64,000 nucleotides of DNA, taken from positions 203,065 to 267,064 of the forward strand of contig CAJTQV010000003.1 in assembly GCA_910578385.1 (NCBI GenBank), in the 5' to 3' direction. How positions within the stretch are numbered: position 1 is the first letter of the stretch; each line of letters begins with the position of its first letter. Position numbers and translations under genes: made by a program. Under the pieces are notes generated by a model. That model made no database searches and was not told the origin of the DNA. It saw only the letters and a program-made list of their open reading frames with translations. Origin of the DNA: an uncultured Muribaculaceae bacterium. GTDB lineage: Bacteria; Bacteroidota; Bacteroidia; Bacteroidales; Muribaculaceae. Of this stretch, positions 1-8,670 are shown piece after piece.

Positions 1-673
1 GTTTGCCGCTCTTGTTGCCGAGGGTGTAGACATACACTCCCTTTGCGAGCGATGCAGTTGACACGGTGCCGTTGCCGATGACTGTCTGCTTGAGCACGCG
101 GTTGCCGTCGGTAGTGTAGAGAGCGAGGTCGCTTGTTCCTTCCACGCTGTATTCGAGCGCGCCGCTCACACTCACGAGGCTGTCACCCTTTTCGAATACC
201 TTCACTGTACCGGCCTTGCCATCCTTGTTCATGATGAGAGTCATGGTTGCATAAACATCATCGTTGTCTGAATAGCCGACAAAGAAACCGACTTCGACAT
301 CAGAGGGGATAACGTTACCGTCGCCCATGAAATGGAACTGAAGGAACTCAGGGCTGTTTGCTGCAAGGGGAATATTTTTGATATTCATTACCGGTGCAGG
401 AGCAGGACATACGCCACCGAGGCAAAGTGATATGCTCTGTCCTGTTGTACAGGTAGCCATGATGTCAACGTTTGCTGCTTCAGAAGTTACCACATACAAC
501 TGGGGCTCGAATGTCCACTCGGTATAATCCTCGTCTTCATAGATTTCCGGAGAGTTGTCCTCGATGGTCACTCCCTCTTCGAGCACCTGGTCTCCAAGCA
601 TGAAGTGGATGCTCTGAGCCTGTGCACATGTCGCGAAAATTGCTGTTGCGACTGCCAAGTAAATTTTCTTCAT
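1..673 (-). CDS. Secreted protein with probable type IX sorting-like C-terminus (partial)
   Basis: The reading frame opens with ATG at 673 and runs off the left edge, so the C-terminus is missing. Residues 1-20 form a signal peptide ending in CAQAQS. The remaining ~200 residues are acidic and beta-rich. The last visible stretch (LYTTDGNRVLKQ, then KGVYVYTLGNKSG) resembles the start of a type IX secretion (Por) C-terminal sorting domain, which is inferred from the GVYVY pattern and not proven. It lies 75 bases downstream of the Omp28-like gene on the same strand, so it is probably the last gene of the tlpA-DUF6029-omp28 export operon. No enzymatic motif was recognised. Confidence 0.7.
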   Translation of the reverse strand, partial: MKKIYLAVATAIFATCAQAQSIHFMLGDQVLEEGVTIEDNSPEIYEDEDYTEWTFEPQLYVVTSEAANVDIMATCTTGQSISLCLGGVCPAPAPVMNIKNIPLAANSPEFLQFHFMGDGNVIPSDVEVGFFVGYSDNDDVYATMTLIMNKDGKAGTVKVFEKGDSLVSVSGALEYSVEGTSDLALYTTDGNRVLKQTVIGNGTVSTASLAKGVYVYTLGNKSGK

Positions 674-748
674 ATTGTTTGTATTTAAAAAGTTTGTTTA
701 AGTAAATCATTTTGTCAGTGCCGGTTTTACGACACTGACAAAAATCTT

Positions 749-1645
749 TTATTCCTCTGAATTGTTTTCTTCACCCTCGTCATCTGCATCTGCATCTTTG
801 AAGAGAGGTACTTTTACAACCTGGAGCACTCCCGACGCATCGCTTGCAAACGCTACAATCGAGAGATTCTCGAGTTCCCAATGCTCCTTATTGGTCCATC
901 GGGTGGCGATTGAACCTGTGATTTCCTGCTCGAATCCGGCTGTGAGGGAGTAGGGCTGTCCTTTCAGACCGTCGAAGATCTGAGCGCGGAACACGTTGTT
1001 GTGAACATAATCCTGAATAGTGACCGTGCCGTTGCGCTGCTGGGCAACGATGTTGTCCTCAAGAATCCAGAACTGGAAGTCTACATTGCGCGTTGTGTTG
1101 CTCATTACGTGAGCTTTGGCTTCGATTGTGCCGAAATAACCGTCATTGCCGTCGTTGGGATCGGGTATATATTTGGCCTCCAGCTCGATGTTGACATCTG
1201 TCGCAACCTTAAGGGCGTCGCGGACTTTTGTTGACCAGAGTGTGTAGTTCACAGCATCTCCCGCCATATTTATGACACCCATCGGGAACTGCGTGATGCC
1301 GTACGATTCCATGATAGCGTTCCCTTCGGCGGTCATCAGTCCGACGCGTCCGTTATTGAAGTTTGTGCGTTGCACATCTATTCCGAATGATCCGCAATGG
1401 ATGCTGACTGCTATCACTTTGTCAGCACCGAACTGCTCTTCAAGCTGCTCGATTACCTCGTGAGCGGCCGGACAGTTCACGCAGTTCTGGCCGGTGAAGT
1501 CCTCAAGCAGGATGGCTCGTTCGGCAACAATCGCCTCGCCCAGTATGTAGCGGTCATCTTCGGCCACGTCATCGCATGATGTCAGCGCTATTGAAGACAT
1601 CGCGACAGCTGCGGCCCCTATGAAAAGTCTGTATATAGTTTTCAT
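749..1645 (-). CDS. Omp28-like lipoprotein with thioredoxin-type CxxC
   Basis: 298 residues. A lipoprotein signal peptide ends in LTSC with the lipidated Cys at position 24. A thioredoxin-like N-terminal domain carries a CVNC motif at 55-58 (preceded by EDFTGQN), followed by a beta-rich C-terminal half. This arrangement matches the Omp28-related outer-membrane lipoproteins of Bacteroidetes. The CxxC suggests a disulfide or redox role at the cell surface or periplasm, but the family has no firm biochemical function. Its start is 12 bases downstream of the DUF6029 gene's stop, so the two are co-transcribed, and a second thioredoxin-fold protein (TlpA-like) sits two genes upstream. Confidence 0.75.
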   Translation of the reverse strand: MKTIYRLFIGAAAVAMSSIALTSCDDVAEDDRYILGEAIVAERAILLEDFTGQNCVNCPAAHEVIEQLEEQFGADKVIAVSIHCGSFGIDVQRTNFNNGRVGLMTAEGNAIMESYGITQFPMGVINMAGDAVNYTLWSTKVRDALKVATDVNIELEAKYIPDPNDGNDGYFGTIEAKAHVMSNTTRNVDFQFWILEDNIVAQQRNGTVTIQDYVHNNVFRAQIFDGLKGQPYSLTAGFEQEITGSIATRWTNKEHWELENLSIVAFASDASGVLQVVKVPLFKDADADDEGEENNSEE

Positions 1646-1657
1646 CAGGTCTTTTTC

Positions 1658-3325
1658 TTAGAAATTGTAGGTGTAGTTAATCTTGAAACCATGCATCGCA
1701 GGCACCGGACGGCAGAGACCTCCCGAACAGTCGAATCCCGCACGTGTACGGCCGTAGCTGAGCATCAGACGGTTGTTGCGGTAGCTGCCGGTAACGCCCA
1801 CCATGTAGTAATGGGTGCCGGTTTCGCCGCAGTTCCACATGTCGCTCACCGACAGCATCAGGTAGGGAGTCCATGAGAACTCGGCCAGTCCGTATGCCCA
1901 GTCTTTCTGGTCCTGCTTGGTGAAGAGATACTGAAGCTCTCCGCGCAGCGTGAACTTGCGGTTGATTTTCCACTTGGCATCGGCTACAAGGATGTTGGTG
2001 CGGATATACTTCTCATCTTTCTCAACGATTTTGCCCACCTCGTTGTTGAAGAGCTGGTTCATATACATGAACGTAAGTGTGACCGGAGCGGAGATGCGTT
2101 TCTCGATCTGCACGTTGATGTCGTAGTAGTTGCAGGCTCCGATTTTGAAGAACGGTGCCTTGTTGCCGTCTGTTCCCCACATTGTGCCGAACGGGGTCTC
2201 AGGATCCGGGCCGTTTGCAAGTCCTGCCACGTAGCTGGCGTTGACGGTCAGCTTGGTTCCGTAGCGTCCGCCGAGAGCGGATTTGCGGGGGAACATGTAA
2301 CTGAATGATCCCTGATATGCCCATTCGCCGTCTGCGTTCTGTGTGGCGTAGGGATAGAGGGCGGGAAGAGAATAAGTATGCGTGTAGGTGAAGGCCGGCA
2401 TGTTGTTGATGAATGCCGATATTCCATCTACCGTACGCTGCGAGCGGAACGACATATTGTAGCTTCGCTTTGCCTGAAGCATCGCGCTCATACCTTTCTT
2501 AGAGTATGAACCGCTGATCATATAGGCCGTACCGTCACCATATGTGTAGTCGTTGTCAAAGCTCGGGTCCTGACCCTTCCATGCGAACTCGGCCAGCACG
2601 CTCCATGGTCCTGACGCGAAGCTCGAACGGACATCCACGGCGTTGACCAAGGTCGGCAGATTCAGGTAGTAGTTTGAGTTGTCGAGGTAAATCTGCTCGT
2701 CGCGCTCATGCTTGAGCACATAAGAACCGCCAATCATCCACGTGGCGTTGTGATCCTGCATCGACTTCATGTAGTCGCTCAGATATACCTCGGCGTTGGC
2801 ACCGTAGACCTGCGAGTGCTTGCTCCAGTTCCAGTAGCGGCGCTGCACACCACCCAAAAGGGTGAGATGGAGTCCTTTCACGGCGTTGATTTTCAGACGG
2901 CCGCCGCGGATCGCGTTGTCGATACCGAGAGCACGTTCCTCGTAGGTGCGGAGTATGAATCCGCTGCCGAACTGCTCGTAGAAGTCACCGCCGGTCAGTT
3001 CAAAGCCCTTGTACTTTCCTTTTACGTAGAAATTCGAGAGACCCCAGCCGGCGAAATCTTTCTCATAACCCGGAAGCGGCCATTTCATGAACTCGGCCCT
3101 GAGACCTGCGTCGACAAACTGGCTCGCCATGTTTACGTCGGCATATGTGTTGAAGAGTATCTTCTGTTCATAAGGACCGATGGCTCCGATTTCTTCATCT
3201 ATTTCCGGAAACACGATGTCGGCCTGTACCGAACCGTGTACCGCCACCGGATAGTCGGCCTTCGCCGGACTTGCTGCCATAACCGTGGCCAGTGAGGCCA
3301 AGGCTAAGGGTATATATGTTTTCAT
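1658..3325 (-). CDS. DUF6029-type outer-membrane beta-barrel protein
   Basis: 555 residues with a cleavable signal peptide (SPAKA at about 19-23) and a long run of alternating aromatic/polar beta strands ending in Tyr-Asn-Phe, the C-terminal aromatic expected of an outer-membrane barrel. Length and the early 'YEQKILFNTY...' region fit the DUF6029 family of Bacteroidetes, which is assigned from memory of the family. It sits between a TlpA-like thioredoxin and an Omp28-like lipoprotein on the same strand with short gaps. Role unknown; a porin or surface-assembly function for the operon is only inference. Confidence 0.7.
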   Translation of the reverse strand: MKTYIPLALASLATVMAASPAKADYPVAVHGSVQADIVFPEIDEEIGAIGPYEQKILFNTYADVNMASQFVDAGLRAEFMKWPLPGYEKDFAGWGLSNFYVKGKYKGFELTGGDFYEQFGSGFILRTYEERALGIDNAIRGGRLKINAVKGLHLTLLGGVQRRYWNWSKHSQVYGANAEVYLSDYMKSMQDHNATWMIGGSYVLKHERDEQIYLDNSNYYLNLPTLVNAVDVRSSFASGPWSVLAEFAWKGQDPSFDNDYTYGDGTAYMISGSYSKKGMSAMLQAKRSYNMSFRSQRTVDGISAFINNMPAFTYTHTYSLPALYPYATQNADGEWAYQGSFSYMFPRKSALGGRYGTKLTVNASYVAGLANGPDPETPFGTMWGTDGNKAPFFKIGACNYYDINVQIEKRISAPVTLTFMYMNQLFNNEVGKIVEKDEKYIRTNILVADAKWKINRKFTLRGELQYLFTKQDQKDWAYGLAEFSWTPYLMLSVSDMWNCGETGTHYYMVGVTGSYRNNRLMLSYGRTRAGFDCSGGLCRPVPAMHGFKINYTYNF

Positions 3326-3375
3326 GTGGAATCGTTACGTTCTGAAAGGTTTTTCTCTCCCTCGCGGGCATGTTA

Positions 3376-3873
3376 TTATTTCACGAGAAGACCGCGTACA
3401 ACCTCGATGAGGTGGTCTTCCGAACCTTCGGTGTAACCCGAGTGTGACTCTACAATCTTGCCGTTGCCGTCAACAATCACTACGTGGGGAGGATTCTGGC
3501 AACCCATGGCGCGTGCGAAATCGCCGCTCTGGTCGAGAAGAACGTCATATTCCCAGCCGCGTGCATCGGCGAGCGGTTTTACTTTTGTAGCGTTCTGTGC
3601 CTCGTCGATTGAGATGGCGTAAACCTTTACTCCGGTCTCGTCAACCCAGTCGGGATACTGCTCGTGAATGGCGGTAAGCTCACGTATGCAGGGTTTGCAC
3701 CATGTTGCCCAGAAGCTGATGATGAAGGGTTTGCCGTCGTTGCTGAGAGTAGCGGAATCAACGGGTTTGCCGGCAAGGTCCTTGAGCTGTACTGAGGGAA
3801 GCTGCGCGTTGGCCGACAGAGCTATGCCGAGGCATATTGCGGCCATCATGAAGATTTTCTTGAGTGATTTCAT
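3376..3873 (-). CDS. TlpA-like periplasmic thioredoxin
   Basis: 165 residues. Signal peptide to about Ala23, then a compact TlpA/ResA-like thioredoxin fold. The active site WCKPC is at 58-62 inside the classic SFWATWCKPC context, and the cis-Pro loop is seen as NPPHVVIVDG. This family reduces or isomerises cysteines of exported proteins. It is the first gene of the minus-strand operon that continues with DUF6029 and Omp28-like proteins, so those are plausible clients. The length is that of a single-domain thioredoxin, with no N-terminal AhpC-like extension. Confidence 0.85.
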   Translation of the reverse strand: MKSLKKIFMMAAICLGIALSANAQLPSVQLKDLAGKPVDSATLSNDGKPFIISFWATWCKPCIRELTAIHEQYPDWVDETGVKVYAISIDEAQNATKVKPLADARGWEYDVLLDQSGDFARAMGCQNPPHVVIVDGNGKIVESHSGYTEGSEDHLIEVVRGLLVK

Positions 3874-4085
3874 ATCTGTTGTTTTTTATTTTTAGATTGA
3901 TTGGGCTTGCGCCGGTTTATTCCGACACTCTCTTTTACGCCGTAAAAATAACGGATAAAAATGAATTATCCAAATTTTATTTATGTTTGGCACCCGATTC
4001 TTACTTTTTTTACAATTGAATGCGTAATTTGGTCTGTAGCTTGAGAAGGGCTGTATTTCGCCCCGGCTCCCGTTCCGGACCGGTG

Positions 4086-6110
4086 TCAGCGGGGCTTGAT
4101 AAGTCCGTTGCGGTATGCGAACAGCAGCTCGCGCAACTCGTCGATCTGTTCCTGGAGCTCTATCCCTTTGTCGGTGTCGCGCACGCGGACACGGTTCTGG
4201 CTCAGCTCTACCAGCTGTGTGGTCGATACGATGTCGGTGCCGAGGCGTATAGCCTCTTCGGTGCTGCTGAACGGCTCATGCTGCACGAGCACGAATCCGC
4301 GCGAGTGATAGACCAACGTGTAGCCCGCTATACCTGTTGTGTTGTGATACGCTTTGGCAAATCCGCCGTCGATTACCATCAGTTTGCCGTTGGCCTTGAC
4401 GGGCTGTTCACCTTTGCCGACTTTAACAGGAACATGGCCGTTGATGATATGGCGGTGGTCGCCGGTCACACCGAAGGCGTCGAGGATCGAGTCCACCACC
4501 TCCTCGCGCTCACGCAGCAGATAGTAGAAGCCTTTCGGTTCGTCGTGGGTGCTCTTGTCTTCTATGAAATAGCGTTCGAAGGTGGTCATGGCCTCCTTGT
4601 CGAACAGTGGAGACTCCGGACCGCACCATAGGTACCAATAGTAATCGGTAGCATAATCGCGTATCTCGGCGGGCGTGTCGTTGTTGAACGCCGCGCGCAT
4701 AAGCATACCGATTGACTGCAACAGTTCCTCTCCCTTCATCTTCTTGCCGAGCACCTCTATCTCGCGCAGGGTGCCGTCGGAGTTGAGGGGTACCGAGGCA
4801 TGGAACATCAGGTTGGAGTTCGCCACCGTGTATATGTCGCCGTGGTTGAGCATGATGTTCATGTGGCGGCGCAGTTTGTCGCTGATCACAAACGAGCGGT
4901 GCAGCTTGTCAACGAGTGTCTGCTCATCTTCGGTGAGCCGGTACGGGTCGGCGGGGTCAACGGTGGGGAAGTTTGAGTCGCGCATCGGGTAGGTCTTGCC
5001 GCCGAGTGTGATCTCCTTGCGGTCGGCCGACAGCGCTCCGAATAGCTTGCGCTTCTCCATGTGCCATTCCGGATGCTTGTCAATCATCTGCCCTTCGAGC
5101 TTGAACTGTATTATGCTTATCGACTTGTGCATCTTGGCAAGAAGGGCGAGCGAGCGGTCATTGTAGATGGTGCAGCCGGCCTCGGGCTTGGGCAGGAACA
5201 CCTCGCACGGGTCGTCGCCGTAGGTATCCATGGCGAATGTAGCCAGCGGCAGCAGGTTGATGCCGTAGCCTTCCTCGACGGTGTCCATGTTGCCGTAACG
5301 CATGGCTATGCGCAGCACGTTGGCTATGCAGCAGTCGTTTCCGGCAGCGGCACCCATCCAGAGGGCGTCATGGTTGCCCCACTGTATGTCGAATCCCTGG
5401 TATTCGGAGAGTGTGTCCATTATGATATGGGCTCCCTGCCCGCGGTCGTATATGTCGCCGAGTATGTGCAGACGGTCTATGCTGAGCCGTTGTATCACGT
5501 TGCATATGGCAATGATGAAGTCGTCGGCCTGGCCGGTCGAGATGATTGTCTCGACAATGCGGTTATAGTACATCTGCTTGCTCTCGCCGCTGGGTGCCTC
5601 GTGCAGCAGCTCCTCGATGATGTAGGCATATTCCTTCGGCAACGCCTTGCGCACTTTCGAGCGGGTGTATTTCGACGACACGCTTTGAAGCACTTTCACC
5701 AGTCGGTGAAGAGTAATGTTGTAAAAATCGTCGAGGTCCTCCTCTTCGGTGCGTATCAGCTCAAGTTTCTGCTCCGGATAATATATGAGCGAGCAGAACT
5801 GTGCAAGATCGGAGTCGCGCATGTCGTTGCCGTAGATTTCGCGTACCTTGCGCTTGATGTTGCCCGAAGCGTTTTTCAGAATGTGGCGGAAAGCCTCATC
5901 CTCTCCGTGCAGGTCAGCCACGAAATGCTCGGTACCCTTCGGCAGGTTGAGGATTGCCTCAAGGTTGATGATCTCGGAGCTGGCCGCGCTGATAGTCCCG
6001 AATGTCTGCGAAAGAAGTTCGAGCACGCGGCGGTCTTTCTCAATCTGGGCCGTCGTGTGACGCATGGATTTATCCTCACGCACCTCCGACGGGGTGTTTT
6101 CAAGTGACAT
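4086..6110 (-). CDS. fbp: Fructose-1,6-bisphosphatase class III
   Basis: Hydrolyses fructose 1,6-bisphosphate to fructose 6-phosphate in gluconeogenesis. The long metallophosphatase layout of the class III (Firmicutes/Bacteroidetes) enzyme is clear: DLHGE at 66-70, then GDIYDRG, GNHD and a late INGHVPV motif. With the start at 6110 (MSLENTP) the protein has 674 residues. An in-frame ATG at 6140 lies inside a possible -7 element on this strand (minus-strand TAnnTTTG at 6138-6145), so it is unlikely to be the start; 6065 (MRHTTAQ) is another option. The gene stands alone and is divergent from the small membrane protein at 6205. Confidence 0.9.
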   Translation of the reverse strand: MSLENTPSEVREDKSMRHTTAQIEKDRRVLELLSQTFGTISAASSEIINLEAILNLPKGTEHFVADLHGEDEAFRHILKNASGNIKRKVREIYGNDMRDSDLAQFCSLIYYPEQKLELIRTEEEDLDDFYNITLHRLVKVLQSVSSKYTRSKVRKALPKEYAYIIEELLHEAPSGESKQMYYNRIVETIISTGQADDFIIAICNVIQRLSIDRLHILGDIYDRGQGAHIIMDTLSEYQGFDIQWGNHDALWMGAAAGNDCCIANVLRIAMRYGNMDTVEEGYGINLLPLATFAMDTYGDDPCEVFLPKPEAGCTIYNDRSLALLAKMHKSISIIQFKLEGQMIDKHPEWHMEKRKLFGALSADRKEITLGGKTYPMRDSNFPTVDPADPYRLTEDEQTLVDKLHRSFVISDKLRRHMNIMLNHGDIYTVANSNLMFHASVPLNSDGTLREIEVLGKKMKGEELLQSIGMLMRAAFNNDTPAEIRDYATDYYWYLWCGPESPLFDKEAMTTFERYFIEDKSTHDEPKGFYYLLREREEVVDSILDAFGVTGDHRHIINGHVPVKVGKGEQPVKANGKLMVIDGGFAKAYHNTTGIAGYTLVYHSRGFVLVQHEPFSSTEEAIRLGTDIVSTTQLVELSQNRVRVRDTDKGIELQEQIDELRELLFAYRNGLIKPR

Positions 6111-6188
6111 GTCTATGGTAGATTTAAGATTCTGCTGCAAATATATAAAATCATTCCGTAATATGGGGTGGTTTCATGAAATTTTCCC

Positions 6189-6196
6189 TAATTTTG
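6189..6196 (+). promoter_or_regulatory. Bacteroidetes -7 promoter element
   Basis: TAATTTTG lies only 8 bases before the ATG at 6205. Transcription would begin at or almost at the start codon, giving a nearly leaderless mRNA. No clear TTTG is seen 20 bases upstream. Confidence 0.55.
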
Positions 6197-6204
6197 TGGT
6201 TGAA

Positions 6205-6513
6205 ATGAAAAAAATCTTGAGTTTAGTCCGTCGTCGTCTCGCCAATCTCTCGTATCGGACGGGTCTGGCTGTGGTAGCCATCTGCGTGGCGTGCTACATC
6301 ATATCGTTCGCCCAGATGCTGTTGCCTATCCCCGCCGCATGGAAAGGAGGATTGTGGGTCGCTTTCTATGGATTGGCGAAGGCATCGCAGTACACAGCCA
6401 TCCTGATTCTCGGCAAGGAGGGCTGGATGCGCCTAAAGGCCCGCTTCATGCGACGGACAGCACAGGATGATGTTGTTGAAAAGGTTGTGGACAAGGTCAC
6501 CGATGATGAATGA
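6205..6513 (+). CDS. Small inner-membrane protein upstream of DAHP synthase
   Basis: 102 residues starting MKKILSLVRRR. A basic N-terminus is followed by two hydrophobic segments (about 18-34 and 42-60) and a charged cytoplasmic-like tail ending in DKVTDDE. The start at 6205 is preferred over an in-frame upstream ATG because a -7 element lies at 6189-6196. Its stop overlaps the start of the DAHP synthase/chorismate mutase gene, so the two are translationally coupled. No family recognised. The coupling hints at co-expression with aromatic synthesis, not at a known function. Confidence 0.75.
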   Translation: MKKILSLVRRRLANLSYRTGLAVVAICVACYIISFAQMLLPIPAAWKGGLWVAFYGLAKASQYTAILILGKEGWMRLKARFMRRTAQDDVVEKVVDKVTDDE

Positions 6514-7654
6514 ACTGAATAACAGGAAAAATCCCGATAACCGTAATGTGCTCAATAATCTGGAACCGCTGTTCGGCGCGGCTCCCGGCTCTGCTTCAGA
6601 GCCGTTGATAATTGCAGGACCGTGCAGCGCGGAGTCGCGCGAGCAGATGCTTGCCACCGCCCGTGGACTCGCTTCTGCCGGAATACGCTGTTTCCGCGCC
6701 GGTATCTGGAAACCACGGACACGCCCCGGTTCTTTCGAGGGTATGGGTGCACGTGCTTTGCCATGGCTCGCTGATGTGCGTGAGAAGACGGGCATGATTC
6801 CGGTGACAGAGGTCGCCACCGCAGCACATCTCCGCGCCGCACTGCGTGCCGGTATCGAAGCGTTCTGGATCGGCGCCCGGACTTCGGCCAATCCTTTTGC
6901 CGTGCAGGAGATTGCCGATGTGCTCGCTGAGCTTCCCGCAGCACGTCGTGAAGCCATCACTGTTCTGGTCAAGAATCCTGTCAATCCCGACCTTGAGCTT
7001 TGGATTGGTGCGTTGCAGCGCATTTACGCCGCCGGCATACGCCGTCTCGGTGCCATTCACCGTGGATTCAGTGCGTATGGAGACCACCTCTACAGGAATA
7101 TTCCTGAATGGCGCATACCGATTGAGTTGAAACGTCGCATACCCGGTTTGCCGCTCATATGCGACCCGAGTCATATCGGAGGCCGCCGTGAGCTGGTTGC
7201 CTCGCTGTCGCAGCAGGCTCTTGACATGAATTTCGACGGCCTTATAATAGAGTCGCATTGCGATCCTGACTGTGCGCTCAGCGATGCAGCCCAGCAGATT
7301 ACTCCCGATGAACTCGCCGGAGTCCTTGCCGGCCTCCGCTCCGGGCAGCCGCAGTCATCGGGTGGAAGCGGCACGCCGGCAGCTGCCAGTCTCGGTGTGC
7401 TCCGCGAGGAGATTGACCGGATTGACGTTGAGCTGGTCTCGCTGTTGGCACGGCGTATGGCGGTGGCACGCGAAATCGGCGAACTGAAACAGAAAGAGGG
7501 TATACCCGTGGTGCAACCCGACAGATATGGTCAGCTCATAGAGCGTCGTGTCGCCGACGGTTGCAGTCTCGGTCTTTCAGCAGACTTCATGAAGAACATT
7601 CTCGGTACCATCCACGAGGAATCGGTGCGTCAGCAGCTTGCCCTGAGAAAATGA
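6506..7654 (+). CDS. Bifunctional DAHP synthase / chorismate mutase
   Basis: First step of aromatic synthesis (phosphoenolpyruvate plus erythrose 4-phosphate to DAHP) fused to chorismate mutase, which makes prephenate. Residues ~35-270 are the KDSA-like class I DAHP synthase barrel (IAGPCSAESREQ, TEVATAAH, VKNPVNPD, ICDPSHIGG). Residues ~290-380 are an AroQ-type helical chorismate mutase (LREEIDRIDVELVSLLARR, then a conserved ILGTIHEESVRQQ end). This fusion is usual in Bacteroidetes; the mutase domain can mediate feedback control in related enzymes. ATGs at 6503 and 6506 are both possible and overlap the previous stop. Confidence 0.92.
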   Translation: MNELNNRKNPDNRNVLNNLEPLFGAAPGSASEPLIIAGPCSAESREQMLATARGLASAGIRCFRAGIWKPRTRPGSFEGMGARALPWLADVREKTGMIPVTEVATAAHLRAALRAGIEAFWIGARTSANPFAVQEIADVLAELPAARREAITVLVKNPVNPDLELWIGALQRIYAAGIRRLGAIHRGFSAYGDHLYRNIPEWRIPIELKRRIPGLPLICDPSHIGGRRELVASLSQQALDMNFDGLIIESHCDPDCALSDAAQQITPDELAGVLAGLRSGQPQSSGGSGTPAAASLGVLREEIDRIDVELVSLLARRMAVAREIGELKQKEGIPVVQPDRYGQLIERRVADGCSLGLSADFMKNILGTIHEESVRQQLALRK

Positions 7655-7690
7655 CCCTCTTTTTACCACGCACGTTACTTTACAGCCGAA

Positions 7691-8647
7691 TCAATCGGAC
7701 TGTAATGTCTCATCCTTCTTGAGCGAAAGGAAAGTGGGGTAGTCCTTGATATGGTCGGAATGATGGAAATGGTCGGAAGTGGCCACAAGTGCTATCGCTC
7801 CCGACGAGAAGTCATGGAGAGTGAGCCATACTCCCGGCTCGACAAGCAGCCCCATATATGGACGGTTGAGCATTACGGTCCGGCGGTCGCGTCCGTCATC
7901 GAGAGTTATACAGAAGCTGCCGGCGGCCGCAACGATAAATTCCTTTACGGCACGGTGTGCATGGCCTCCACGGCTTTCACCACCGGGTACGTCGTAGATG
8001 AAGAATACCCGCTTCACATCAAAGGGCAATGTCTCTTCCGACTGTATCACCGACAGATTGCCTAACCGCTCGCTGGGATGACGGTCAAGTTCTATGACCG
8101 AACAGTCATATACTGTCTTTCGGGGCAATCCGGGCAGCACATCGTCCCTTTCTGATGCGTCTTCTTTATGTGTGGCCGCGCATTCATAATCATCTGTACA
8201 CTCCTTTTCGGCTTTCTCTCGGAGAGCGAGGTATTTCTTGTAATCAAGAATATATTCCTCGTCGGCGTATGGGCGTGAACTGAGCACGAGCACCACGGCG
8301 TTTGTCGAGAAGTTCGTAATCTCACGCCATGTTAGCCGCGGAACGTAGAGCCCGAGGTAGGAGCGGTTCAACGTCACCCTTTCCTCACGGTCCGGATAAC
8401 GTGTTATGACATCAAACGAACCGGAGAGTGCCACAATAAGTTCCTCGTTGCTGTGGTAGGCATGACCTTCGCGGTCGCCTCCGCCGGGTACATCGTAAAT
8501 CCAATGGCAACGTTCTATCTTGAAAGGAAGCTCGCGGCACTCCTCAATCACGGCGAGATTGCCTCTCGGATCGAGAAATCTCGGCAGCTCTATGATTCTT
8601 GGTCCTGTCATACTTGACAAACGCTCTTCATGCCGTTTAAATTGCAC
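7691..8647 (-). CDS. Tandem FdtA/WxcM-like cupin protein (sugar oxoisomerase family)
   Basis: 318 residues containing two copies of the same ~135-residue cupin domain, about 15-150 and 175-310. Each has 'LPRF/RHPSERLGNLSVI', an 'IYDVPGG' strand, a GHA motif and a 'LNR.Y.GL.V' strand. The family includes the TDP-4-oxo-6-deoxyglucose 3,4-oxoisomerases FdtA/QdtA, which act in deoxysugar synthesis. The C-terminal copy keeps RGGHAHR; in the N-terminal copy the second His of the pair is Tyr (EGHAYH), so only one active site may be competent. No dTDP-sugar genes are adjacent. A second possible start lies at residue 13 (MTGPR). Confidence 0.82.
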   Translation of the reverse strand: MQFKRHEERLSSMTGPRIIELPRFLDPRGNLAVIEECRELPFKIERCHWIYDVPGGGDREGHAYHSNEELIVALSGSFDVITRYPDREERVTLNRSYLGLYVPRLTWREITNFSTNAVVLVLSSRPYADEEYILDYKKYLALREKAEKECTDDYECAATHKEDASERDDVLPGLPRKTVYDCSVIELDRHPSERLGNLSVIQSEETLPFDVKRVFFIYDVPGGESRGGHAHRAVKEFIVAAAGSFCITLDDGRDRRTVMLNRPYMGLLVEPGVWLTLHDFSSGAIALVATSDHFHHSDHIKDYPTFLSLKKDETLQSD

Positions 8648-8670
8648 TTGGGTACAAATTCAACGGTGCA

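Noticed and set aside
5061..6107. Long open frame opposite fbp (348 codons)
   Set aside because: It is the reverse shadow of a well-conserved gene with high GC at codon positions; no start context, signal or family feature.
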